64,000 bases of DNA from Cognataquiflexum nitidum (GTDB lineage Bacteria > Bacteroidota > Bacteroidia > Cytophagales > Cyclobacteriaceae), in contig NZ_JAKZAM010000002.1 in the NCBI RefSeq assembly GCF_022538055.1, forward strand, positions 62,001-126,000, read 5' to 3'. Below, piece after piece: positions 37,289 to 45,175 of this stretch (positions are counted from its first letter, which is position 1; each line of letters begins with the position of its first letter). Below the pieces are notes generated by a model. It was not told the origin of the DNA and ran no database searches. It saw nothing but the letters and a program-made list of their open reading frames with translations. The position numbers and the translations under genes were made by a program.

Positions 37289-38986
37289 ATGAAAAACTTC
37301 AAATCCATTATACTCCAAATCCTCTGTTTAGCCAGCCTCTTTTTTACTCCATTCTTCCTCCATGCCCAGACTTATGGCAAAAACGGTATGGTCGTCTCTG
37401 ACAATGTCCTTGCTTCGGAAGCGGGAATCGACATTTTGAAAAAGGGCGGAAATGCCATCGATGCGAGTATTGCGACAGCATTTGCATTGGCAGTCACCCA
37501 TCCTGAGGCAGGCAATATCGGTGGGGGAGGATTTATTGTTTTTATGAAGTCAGATGGCGATGTTACCACATTTGACTTTAGGGAAAAAGCGCCGCTCAAA
37601 GCAACTCCTGACATGTTTCAGGATGTCGCAGGTAACCTTATCGAAAATGCAAACCACAATGGCTTAAAGGCTGTAGGCGTGCCGGGGACTGTCGCCGGAC
37701 TTTACCTCGCCCACCAAAAATACGGAAAATTGCCTTGGGCGGACTTGGTGCAGCCATCTGTTGACCTTGCCAAAAATGGTTTTCCAATGACTTGGGGATT
37801 GTACAAAGTGGCTTTGGATATGGAAGATTGGGACGATTCCTATGATATCATGACCAATTATTTCCGCAATGCGGCAGGGGAGATCATCCAACCGGGTGAA
37901 ATATGGACGCAACCTGCTTTGGCCAATACCCTAGCTTTGATCCGCGACAAAGGTCAGGATGGATTCTATAAGGGTGAAGTTGCCGAAGAAATAGAAGCCT
38001 ACATGAAAGCAAAAGGAGGGATCATCACCAAGGAAGATTTGGCAAAATATACGGCCATTGAGCGAAAACCTGTCAAAGGAACCTACAATGGCTACGAGAT
38101 TTATTCCATGCCGCCTCCAAGTTCGGGTGGGGTCGCCCTGATCGAGATGATGAATCTCATGGAACAGGCAGACCTCCAAAAAATCGAATTCAATTCCACG
38201 GCTTATGTGCATTTGGTAGCTGAAGCGATGCGAAGGGCATTTGCCGATCGGGCGGAGCATTTGGGTGATCCTGATTTCAATCCTGAGATCCCTTTGGATC
38301 GGTTGATATCCAAGGAATTTGCCAAAAAACGGTTTGAGAATATTGACATGCATAAGGCTTCACCAAGTGATTCATCGATGTATGGACAACTCTATGATGG
38401 CAGCAGTACGACACACTTTTCGGTTGTGGACAAGGATGGCAATGCCGTTTCCCTGACCTATACCCTCGAAAATTCCTATGGCGTTGGGATGGGTTCCTCC
38501 AAACTTGGTTTCATCTTCAACAATGAAATGGGGGATTTCAACCCTGAAGCCGGAGTGACCAACAGCAGTGGACAGATCGGATCCAATCCCAATCTCATTG
38601 CCCCGGAAAAACGGATGTTGTCAAGCATGACACCAACCATTGTAGCCAAAGACGGCAAACCCTACCTGATCATCGGAAGTCCGGGAGGAAGAACGATTAT
38701 CAATACGGTGTTTCAGACAGTGCTCAATGTCTTGGAATACAATATGCGGATCGACAAAGCCATCGAAGCCATGAAAATCCACCACCAATGGCTTCCCGAT
38801 ATGTTGGTCTATGAAAGTCACCTGCTTTCTCCTGACACCCGTGATGCTTTGGAGCAGATGGGACACAAGCTCCGTGCCGTCAATAACCTAGGTGTACTGA
38901 TGGGAATCACCTATGATCCCAAGCTAAAAGTATATATCGGTGCTGCTGATTCGTCGAGTGAGGATGGGGCAGCGGTGGGGTATTGA
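37289..38986 (+). CDS. ggt: gamma-glutamyltransferase
   Basis: The 565-residue preproenzyme has a signal peptide (LCLASLFFTPFFLHAQ) and GMVVSDNVLASEAG at the mature N-terminus. The autocleavage site lies at the TTHFSVVDKDGNAVS motif with nucleophile Thr374, and SPGGRTIINTVFQ follows near the end. It self-cleaves into large and small subunits and transfers or hydrolyses gamma-glutamyl groups (for example glutathione) in the periplasm. Length and motifs are complete. The gene is convergent with the RloB-like gene. Confidence 0.95.
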   Translation: MKNFKSIILQILCLASLFFTPFFLHAQTYGKNGMVVSDNVLASEAGIDILKKGGNAIDASIATAFALAVTHPEAGNIGGGGFIVFMKSDGDVTTFDFREKAPLKATPDMFQDVAGNLIENANHNGLKAVGVPGTVAGLYLAHQKYGKLPWADLVQPSVDLAKNGFPMTWGLYKVALDMEDWDDSYDIMTNYFRNAAGEIIQPGEIWTQPALANTLALIRDKGQDGFYKGEVAEEIEAYMKAKGGIITKEDLAKYTAIERKPVKGTYNGYEIYSMPPPSSGGVALIEMMNLMEQADLQKIEFNSTAYVHLVAEAMRRAFADRAEHLGDPDFNPEIPLDRLISKEFAKKRFENIDMHKASPSDSSMYGQLYDGSSTTHFSVVDKDGNAVSLTYTLENSYGVGMGSSKLGFIFNNEMGDFNPEAGVTNSSGQIGSNPNLIAPEKRMLSSMTPTIVAKDGKPYLIIGSPGGRTIINTVFQTVLNVLEYNMRIDKAIEAMKIHHQWLPDMLVYESHLLSPDTRDALEQMGHKLRAVNNLGVLMGITYDPKLKVYIGAADSSSEDGAAVGY

Positions 38987-39065
38987 GAGATTTTAGGATC
39001 ATTTTAATTTATTTTCTCGATTCAAAGACCAAAATTGATTAAATTTATTTACAACTTGTTTTTGC

Positions 39066-39620
39066 TCACTTTTCTTTTTTTATCTTCTCTAATTCTTCAA
39101 TTAAAATATGAAGATTAGATGAAGGGTTTTTATAGTGATTGGAATTTTTAGCCCTTTCACAAGCTTTTTTACAATTTTCATTAAGCTTCACCATTAATTT
39201 GTCATCGATAACCCCTTTTTTGTATTCTTTTCTATTTCTATTGCTTAATTCTTTGGTACAATCTGAACTTTTTAAAATTGCCTTTTGATCTTTATAATGA
39301 TATAGAAACCAAAGTTCTATAGATGGATTGGATACAATCATTGTAGCCGTAGAAATCTTTTGGAGTTGTTTAATAATTTCAGGTGTGTCACCGTCATACA
39401 TCAGGAAATCCTTATCCTTTATATCAACAGGCTTGCCTTGTTTTGATTTCTGAATGAAACTTTCATTAATATCTAATCCTCCAATTTTAGAATTGATTTC
39501 AATTGGCAGCCTATATTTTGAACGTAGGAATGAAATATAAGCAACTTCAGTTTGTCCCTCACAAAAAATCCAGTAAGTTGGATTAATTCGCTTTCCTTTT
39601 GCTCGGTTTCTTTTACTCAT
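39066..39620 (-). CDS. RloB-like protein
   Basis: The 184-residue protein has the RloB-family N-terminus with PTYWIFCEGQTEVAYISFL. The EGxTE element recalls the TOPRIM-type glutamate motif of OLD-like nucleases. SNPSIELWFLYHY and a Lys-rich C-terminus follow. RloA/RloB pairs were first noted within restriction-modification loci and act with an ATPase partner. Here the ATPase gene overlaps by 8 bp upstream, so they form an operon. A defence role is inference from family and pairing. Confidence 0.82.
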   Translation of the reverse strand: MSKRNRAKGKRINPTYWIFCEGQTEVAYISFLRSKYRLPIEINSKIGGLDINESFIQKSKQGKPVDIKDKDFLMYDGDTPEIIKQLQKISTATMIVSNPSIELWFLYHYKDQKAILKSSDCTKELSNRNRKEYKKGVIDDKLMVKLNENCKKACERAKNSNHYKNPSSNLHILIEELEKIKKEK

Positions 39621-40869
39621 GCAAAATATGCTTGATGTTTTCTAAAGAATCATTAACAATAGGAACAGCATCAAACCTTCCTTGGAGGTAGGCCTTTTCA
39701 AGATCCATAGTATCCCTAAAATCACTATAATCGTATAGGGAGTACACTTCAGTGGATGCATCTTCTTTTTTATTGACAAAATAGATTTGATCCTTTCTCA
39801 TTTTTTTTAAATCCAGGAACTTAGTATTATGTGTGGTGCATAAAAGTTGTGCATTTTCACCTGCCTTGAAAAAATTGAAGATGTACTCTATGATTTTCGG
39901 GTGCAAACTTTCTTCTATTTCATCTATCAAAAGAATTTTATTATTTCTTACCACATCAAGTATAGTAAGCATGATAAAAAATAATTTGATTGTTCCTTGA
40001 GACTCCTCAGAAAGAAAATCGAATGCTTTTCCTGGATCTTTTCGATGGTAGGTAGTTATATGCAAGCTTTCTTGAACAACTTCCTCTATTGTCAAAGTCA
40101 AAGTGTCAAGGTTTGCATTTACATTTTTTCCGGGCTGTTTGAGAGACTTAATCTTTACATCCACTATATCACTATCTGCTATTTTCAGCGCTTCCACCAG
40201 TTGTAGTTTGTTTTCATGGCTTAGATTTTCAAGAGCAGACTTTCCGAATCCAAGATATTGAAGAATAAAGGTTTTGTGAAAATAATTAAATATTTCCTTT
40301 GGTATTTCTCTATCCATTTGACTTGCTCTGCTTATATAAAGACTTTTATTAGAAGTATTATCTGCTACATCCAAAGGTCTTTTCATAACATCTCCAAAAG
40401 TGTAAATTTCACTCTTCTCCTTGCCTTTACTTTCATCTCTAGTAAAAATTTCTTTTATTCTTCCTTTAGGATAAAAATAAAGGCTTTCTTCCACTATCTG
40501 GGTAGGGGTCAGGCTAAAAGAATACTCATATTCAATACCATTTGAGATAAATCGAATAAAATATTTACTTGGCTTGTTTCCAAAACCATCAAATTTGAAA
40601 GGTTTAAAATTGAAAATAGTGTTTTCATTATGCTTATGTGATTCAAAAACCATGGCGTTACAAAAGCGAATTGCTTTTATAATATTGCTTTTGCCTGAAG
40701 CATTTGCGCCGTACATGATAACAGTCTTAAGGATATCGGTTTTTTGGAAGCGGAATACATTATCACATAAAGCTCTTGCATTAGCTGATTTGATCCCTGC
40801 ACCACGAAAGTCAATGCAGATTTCATCCTTGATTGAGAAAAAGTTACTTATACGTATTTCAAGAATCAT
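39613..40869 (-). CDS. AAA-family ATPase (RloA/OLD-like), partner of RloB
   Basis: The 418-residue ATPase has an SMC/RecF-like nucleotide-binding head. Walker A is MYGANASGKSNIIKAI near residue 52. The signature region lies near FLSEESQGTIKLFF (residue about 283), Walker B is ILLIDEIEESLHP near residue 311, and the His switch is CTTHNTKFLD. A coiled or helical insertion lies between. Such ATPases pair with nuclease-like partners in phage-defence modules. A canonical promoter lies 29 nt upstream. Confidence 0.88.
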   Translation of the reverse strand: MILEIRISNFFSIKDEICIDFRGAGIKSANARALCDNVFRFQKTDILKTVIMYGANASGKSNIIKAIRFCNAMVFESHKHNENTIFNFKPFKFDGFGNKPSKYFIRFISNGIEYEYSFSLTPTQIVEESLYFYPKGRIKEIFTRDESKGKEKSEIYTFGDVMKRPLDVADNTSNKSLYISRASQMDREIPKEIFNYFHKTFILQYLGFGKSALENLSHENKLQLVEALKIADSDIVDVKIKSLKQPGKNVNANLDTLTLTIEEVVQESLHITTYHRKDPGKAFDFLSEESQGTIKLFFIMLTILDVVRNNKILLIDEIEESLHPKIIEYIFNFFKAGENAQLLCTTHNTKFLDLKKMRKDQIYFVNKKEDASTEVYSLYDYSDFRDTMDLEKAYLQGRFDAVPIVNDSLENIKHILHE

Positions 40870-40897
40870 TTTATTTCCTTTTTTTGTAAAATAATTT

Positions 40898-40927
40898 CAA
40901 ATATATCAATTAAAATCACTGATTCAA
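40898..40927 (-). promoter_or_regulatory. canonical Bacteroidota promoter for the ATPase-RloB operon
   Basis: Read on the minus strand, TTG (40927-40925), 19 nt and TATATTTG (40905-40898) match the -33/-7 consensus with ideal spacing. The ATPase start codon is at 40869. Confidence 0.6.
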
Positions 40928-41076
40928 TTTGATTTCACGATCTATATAAAAAAATTTCATGGTGTTCGATTGGTAATTAGTTTATCGAAAAAAATAAGAT
41001 AGATTATCTCCAACCATTTCGGTATTAGAGATCCTAAAGAATTGAAAATTCGAGAGATCCTAAAAATCATAAAACC

Positions 41077-41982
41077 CTACACCTTCTCAAACACCAACCG
41101 AAAATGATCCATGACCTCCTTTTCAAAACAGACCTTGTTTGGACTTATTTTGAAAACTTCAACCAAGTGCCTGAATTCTTTGTCGGTAAAATACCTCGGA
41201 AGCAACGAGAGATAGAGTAAATACTTTTTGAGATGAAACTTTCTGAATTTTTTGCGCCATTGGGCAATGGTTTCGATATAATCCAGTCTTCCACTGCTTT
41301 TGGAAATCAATTTAAACCCGGGTTGGGCACAATTGACCACCATTTCGGGACCATAGGGAAGCCATGAACCGGGAAATTGCTTTACCATCAAGGCCATGAT
41401 ATGCGCCGGCGATCCTTTTTCTGCATTCACATCCATTTCTTCAAAATCGATCATATTCTTACTGAATGTCATGGTCTGCATGTAAAACCTTCCCCCAACC
41501 GGCAATAAATCATAAATCGTTTGGAAAAAATCGCGATACACTTGCTCCTGCTTGCCCGCTTTCCATTCTTCCACCGTACAGAAATGCTCTAACCCTCCGA
41601 TGCAGACGATGGCGTCAAAAACCCCAAAGTCCTCCGGCTTTACATACCGGCAATCTTTCACCAAAACATTATAGCCATTCTTTTGGCATGCATTTGCCTG
41701 ACCCTGCGAAAGTGTCAAACCGATGCTTATAGCACCTCGTTCGTCTGTGATATACCTGGTAAAAGGCGCCCAACCACAGGCCATGTCGAGGACTTTGCTG
41801 CCTTTTTTGATGTGGAGACTGTCAGCTATAAATTTGTGCTTTGCTTTTTGGGCATCTTCCAAAGTCATCGAAAAATCGCCATCATATTTGGCACCGCTGT
41901 AATCTCCTGTTTCTCCCATGCTGAGCCGGAAGATTTCGTCGATGGTGGTATAGGTAAAATCTAAATCTTTTTGGTCAGCCAT
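41077..41982 (-). CDS. SAM-dependent methyltransferase, cyclopropane-fatty-acid-synthase-like
   Basis: The 301-residue enzyme has a class I SAM motif, KVLDMACGWAPFTRYI near residue 62, then GLTLSQGQANACQKNG and DAIVCIGGLEHF. This order is typical of the CmaS/mycolic-acid cyclopropane synthase-like fold. The family methylates double bonds of fatty acyl chains or other small molecules. The usual N-terminal phospholipid-binding part of bacterial Cfa is absent, so the substrate is uncertain. It stands alone. Confidence 0.85.
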   Translation of the reverse strand: MADQKDLDFTYTTIDEIFRLSMGETGDYSGAKYDGDFSMTLEDAQKAKHKFIADSLHIKKGSKVLDMACGWAPFTRYITDERGAISIGLTLSQGQANACQKNGYNVLVKDCRYVKPEDFGVFDAIVCIGGLEHFCTVEEWKAGKQEQVYRDFFQTIYDLLPVGGRFYMQTMTFSKNMIDFEEMDVNAEKGSPAHIMALMVKQFPGSWLPYGPEMVVNCAQPGFKLISKSSGRLDYIETIAQWRKKFRKFHLKKYLLYLSLLPRYFTDKEFRHLVEVFKISPNKVCFEKEVMDHFRLVFEKV

Positions 41983-42217
41983 GATATTATTCTAAAATCG
42001 TGATCAAATATTGTGTGAAACAAAAAATGCAGATATCCATCGAAAATGAACCGATACCAATAAGAATGCTGGTGTTTTACTTTACTTAAAGATAAATTTT
42101 TTGGCTGTATTTCCAATTATTATAATATACTATTTATCAACCCAATACAGAAAAATTTTGCAATTGGATTGATTTAATTGAACCTAAAATGAATTTATAG
42201 GAAAGACAGTCTGGCTG

Positions 42218-42652
42218 TTAGAGATTTTTACTTGTTCTTGTTTTCATTATTGCCATCGCAACGAGGAACTCGATATACACAAGAACAGCTACTATCATTA
42301 TTTCCCCCAAAAAGTACGCAACGCCAAATGCTGTAAGTTGCGGAAAATAGACGAGGACAAGCCCCAAAGTCAAGACACAATAGAGCGAGTTGGCAATTCC
42401 AATTACCCATATAAACGGCACCCAATTCCCTTTTAAGAAAAGAAAGCAAGCTGCAGAATAAAGACAAAAAGCGGCAGAAATGAAAGATAGGTAAGTCAAA
42501 ACCGAAACCGGTAATCCGAATAATTCATAGAAAGTTCTTAAGACTACAAACAAGGAAAGCGTGGTGAGCAATGCCCCCACGCTATCCACCAAAAACAAAA
42601 TCCTTGGCTTCCCTGTCAGTCGAACGATGATATTATTAATGATACTTTTCAC
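42218..42652 (-). CDS. small four-helix membrane protein, unknown
   Basis: The 144-residue protein has four hydrophobic segments (SVGALLTTLSLFVVLR, VLTYLSFISAAFCLYSAACF, WVIGIANSLYCVLTLGLVLVY and EIMIVAVLVYIEFLVAMAI) and basic ends. No named family is recognised. It lies downstream of the HTH/DUF2975 pair on the same strand with a 60-bp gap, so it may belong to the same transcript. Confidence 0.7.
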   Translation of the reverse strand: MKSIINNIIVRLTGKPRILFLVDSVGALLTTLSLFVVLRTFYELFGLPVSVLTYLSFISAAFCLYSAACFLFLKGNWVPFIWVIGIANSLYCVLTLGLVLVYFPQLTAFGVAYFLGEIMIVAVLVYIEFLVAMAIMKTRTSKNL

Positions 42653-42712
42653 CTAAATTTAGTATTCATCGAAACCCAGATAAAATCTCTTTTGAATAGC
42701 TGTAGTCACATT

Positions 42713-42922
42713 TTATTTGTCTTCGACAAATTCCAAAATATCTCCCGGTTGGCAGTCCAAAGCTTGGCAGATTGCTTCCAAAGTACTGAAACGTATGGCT
42801 TTCGCTTTCCCGGTTTTTAAGATCGAGAGATTGGAAAGAGTCAGTTCCACTTTTTCTGACAATTCATTGAGCGACATTTTCCGCTTTGCCATTATTACAT
42901 CCAAATTCACAATGATCGGCAT
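42713..42922 (-). CDS. small HTH regulator (XRE, YozG type)
   Basis: The 69-residue protein is a bare Cro/C1-type helix-turn-helix: MAKRKMSLNELSEKVELTLSNLS followed by RFSTLEAICQALDCQPGDILEF. YozG-type regulators are regularly paired with DUF2975 membrane proteins, as here (3-bp gap). It probably controls its own operon, and a perfect 14-bp-arm palindrome overlaps the predicted promoter. Confidence 0.92.
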   Translation of the reverse strand: MPIIVNLDVIMAKRKMSLNELSEKVELTLSNLSILKTGKAKAIRFSTLEAICQALDCQPGDILEFVEDK

Positions 42923-42925
42923 GGT

Positions 42926-43462
42926 TTATACGGTTAAGTCTTGGTCGTTTTGTAATTCAATTCCTTTCTTGAATATCGTTGCAATGACGTAGATGACCGC
43001 TGCCATCAAAATAAAAGCCTGACTGTCTACCCAAAATCTATCGAGTTGATCGATTTCATAACCCCGATGTAGCAAGTTCTTGGCGGTTTGCCGTGCTATA
43101 TAGCTCAAAATTCCTATGGAAAAAGTGAGGGAACTGATATGTGAAATCTGTTCGGAAACAAAACTGCTGAATGGCTTTGACAGATCAAGTTTGGTGATCA
43201 GTTTGATAAGGATATAAAACAGGTATGCTTTCAAAACCGAGATGACCATGATAAAGGAGTACATGCCGAAATAAGCCCATTTGCTGCGGTTATACATGTC
43301 ACTTAGGTCCAATTTTTCATAAAGGTGGGCGATTATTTCAGGTTTGAATAGACTGTAAACAAAATTTACAATCAATGCGCCGGCCTCTATGCACAAGCCA
43401 ACGAAGATTACCCAAGCCACCACAGTCAGGAATTTAAATACGAAGTTGCTGTTTTTTGACAT
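42926..43462 (-). CDS. DUF2975 membrane protein
   Basis: The 178-residue protein has four membrane helices (VVAWVIFVGLCIEAGALIV, YSFIMVISVLKAYLFYILI, SLTFSIGILSYIA, AFILMAAVIYVIATIF) and the short LDLSKPFSSF stretch between helices that marks DUF2975. The family's function is unknown. It is nearly always next to a YozG-type HTH gene, which suggests the membrane protein modulates the regulator (inference). The ATG at 43462 is preferred to a GTG one codon earlier. Confidence 0.88.
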   Translation of the reverse strand: MSKNSNFVFKFLTVVAWVIFVGLCIEAGALIVNFVYSLFKPEIIAHLYEKLDLSDMYNRSKWAYFGMYSFIMVISVLKAYLFYILIKLITKLDLSKPFSSFVSEQISHISSLTFSIGILSYIARQTAKNLLHRGYEIDQLDRFWVDSQAFILMAAVIYVIATIFKKGIELQNDQDLTV

Positions 43463-43488
43463 CACTGTTAAAGTTTAAATTGATGTCA

Positions 43489-43530
43489 CAAACATAAATA
43501 CATATTTATTGAAAAACAATAAATATGTAT
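43489..43530 (-). promoter_or_regulatory. promoter with overlapping operator-like palindrome for DUF2975-HTH operon
   Basis: On the minus strand TTG (43519-43517), 20 nt and TATGTTTG (43496-43489) form a consensus promoter 27 nt before the DUF2975 start. Across the -33 region and spacer lies a perfect inverted repeat, ATACATATTTATTG (43498-43511) and CAATAAATATGTAT (43517-43530), with a 5-A centre. Binding there would block the promoter, so it is a likely operator for the HTH protein. Confidence 0.6.
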
Positions 43531-43750
43531 TGTTAAATAAAATATAATTATTGAATAGGGTGATTTGAAAGATTTGGATCATTCAAATTCAAACCTACAT
43601 GAGATCGGTTTAGGAACGAAAAAAGGCATGGTACTGATTTTAGCCTATGGAAGGAGCCTACAAAGTCGCTAAATCGAGTTTAATTTAATGAATAGGAAAA
43701 ATCTTGAATTGACTCGTTTAGAAAATATGGTTTTGACTCCTTCCTTGGCG

Positions 43751-44242
43751 TTATTCTATTTTGTTTGCCTTCAATTCAGCTTTGATGTCCCTAAATTTCT
43801 TATAATTCATAATTGAATATTCTTTGATTTTTTCGAAGGTTTCTTTTGTCAAAACAGCCTCAGCCGCTAATTTGAACTGTCGGTTGGAAAGAAGCTCTTT
43901 TCTTTCATTTTCTTTTTCAGTAGCCCTTACCTCTTCAAGTCGTTTGTCAATGATATTTTGAAGGGTAGAAAGTACTGATATTTTTCCTTTGATCTCAGCT
44001 TTACCTACAATATCCTCCGTTTTTACAAGGAGAATATGGTATCGGGAAACCTCCTCTGTTAGATCAACCATCAACTCAAACAAACGCGAGGCGCTTTCGG
44101 AATGAATTACATCTTGCTTGATATTTTCTATATCCATTTTTGCCTCAGATTTTTTTGGTAATTTTAAATCGTTTTTAGTTTTGTGATCAGGCTCTAACGG
44201 AGGAAATAATTTCAACCTACGAAACATTACATGTAACCACAC
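43751..44242 (-). CDS. hypothetical protein, helical
   Basis: A 163-residue protein of unknown family, rich in Lys and Glu and mostly helical. The segment LEEVRATEKENERKELLSNRQFKLAAEAVLT has coiled-coil character in its centre (EVRATEKENERKELL). The first ATG (44242) gives MWLHVMF; the ATG five codons later may be the true start. The DNA 5' to it is only 12 nt from the next gene's stop, so the two are probably cotranscribed. No function can be assigned. Confidence 0.55.
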   Translation of the reverse strand: MWLHVMFRRLKLFPPLEPDHKTKNDLKLPKKSEAKMDIENIKQDVIHSESASRLFELMVDLTEEVSRYHILLVKTEDIVGKAEIKGKISVLSTLQNIIDKRLEEVRATEKENERKELLSNRQFKLAAEAVLTKETFEKIKEYSIMNYKKFRDIKAELKANKIE

Positions 44243-44254
44243 ACCTTTTCAAAT

Positions 44255-44734
44255 TTATTTGACCAATGTCCTCTTAAAGAACATCCTTGTAATAAATAGC
44301 CCCGTACCGTCTTCGACTCCGGCATGGCTTTCCACGCCACTTGTCACATAGGTCAAAGAAAAGCCTTCAGATTCCAACTCCATGATTCTTGCCCCGATCA
44401 TGGCATCATTAGAGGCAATGTTCTGGAAATTGATCCCAACACCGCTGAAAAAGTTAAGCAGCTTGGCTTCGTCAAAATTGTTCACTTTGAGTTCACTGCG
44501 GCTTACCTCTCTTTGAGAAGAGGCCTTTCCATCGGTTCTCGTGGTTCGGAACTGCTCCGTGTTGACATCGGTCATGTTTTCAATCATTCGAGACCGACCG
44601 ACTCCCATCGGTACAATTGATTCTACCACTGTGACGATTTTCCATTCATTGAATGGCACATTTGAATCTACTTGACCAAAAGAATGAATGCCAAAGCTTA
44701 AGAATAAAAAAAGGAAGAAAATAGATTTTTTCAT
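44255..44734 (-). CDS. secreted hypothetical protein
   Basis: The 159-residue product has a clear signal peptide (FFLFLFLSFGIHSFGQ). The mature part has mixed strands and contains VVESIVPMGVGRSRMIE and FITRMFFKRTLVK. I do not recognise a family. It should be periplasmic and is the first gene of a likely two-gene unit with the helical protein downstream. Confidence 0.65.
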   Translation of the reverse strand: MKKSIFFLFLFLSFGIHSFGQVDSNVPFNEWKIVTVVESIVPMGVGRSRMIENMTDVNTEQFRTTRTDGKASSQREVSRSELKVNNFDEAKLLNFFSGVGINFQNIASNDAMIGARIMELESEGFSLTYVTSGVESHAGVEDGTGLFITRMFFKRTLVK

Positions 44735-45175
44735 GAGGAATTTAAATTAGGTGGATTTATGGTGTATTTTAAACGAAATATACCGCTGAATTTTTTAATT
44801 CCAAATAGTTTTGAAAAATAGGAAAGAAGAGTTAATTCTATTTGTGGTGGATTTAATTTGCTCAGAATGATTGAACACCTTCAGAATGAAATCACATTAA
44901 AATTTGATGGGATAATTGGCTAGAATTATATATCCTACTCAGTTTTAGCATCAGAGGGAGGTATTTAGAATTCACTTAAATCCATTTTTGGAACCGGGAA
45001 GGGAAGGGTAAAAGGGGAATGATTTGAATCTGTAGGCTAACCGCATTTCACCCCGGCAAACAATGAAATGGTAGGCAAAAACCTCCGATTGGAAGTTTTT
45101 AAGACTTTTTTTGTAAATGGTTAAAGAGAAATTGATTTTTCTTGTACCTTTTTCTTCGATTAAACCGAATCTGTT
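44735..45175. other. gene-free stretch before the second BNR gene
   Basis: This AT-rich stretch between divergent genes holds no supported gene. TACCTTTT at 45145-45152 resembles a -7 element for the downstream gene but has no well-spaced -33 partner. No repeat was recognised. Confidence 0.5.
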
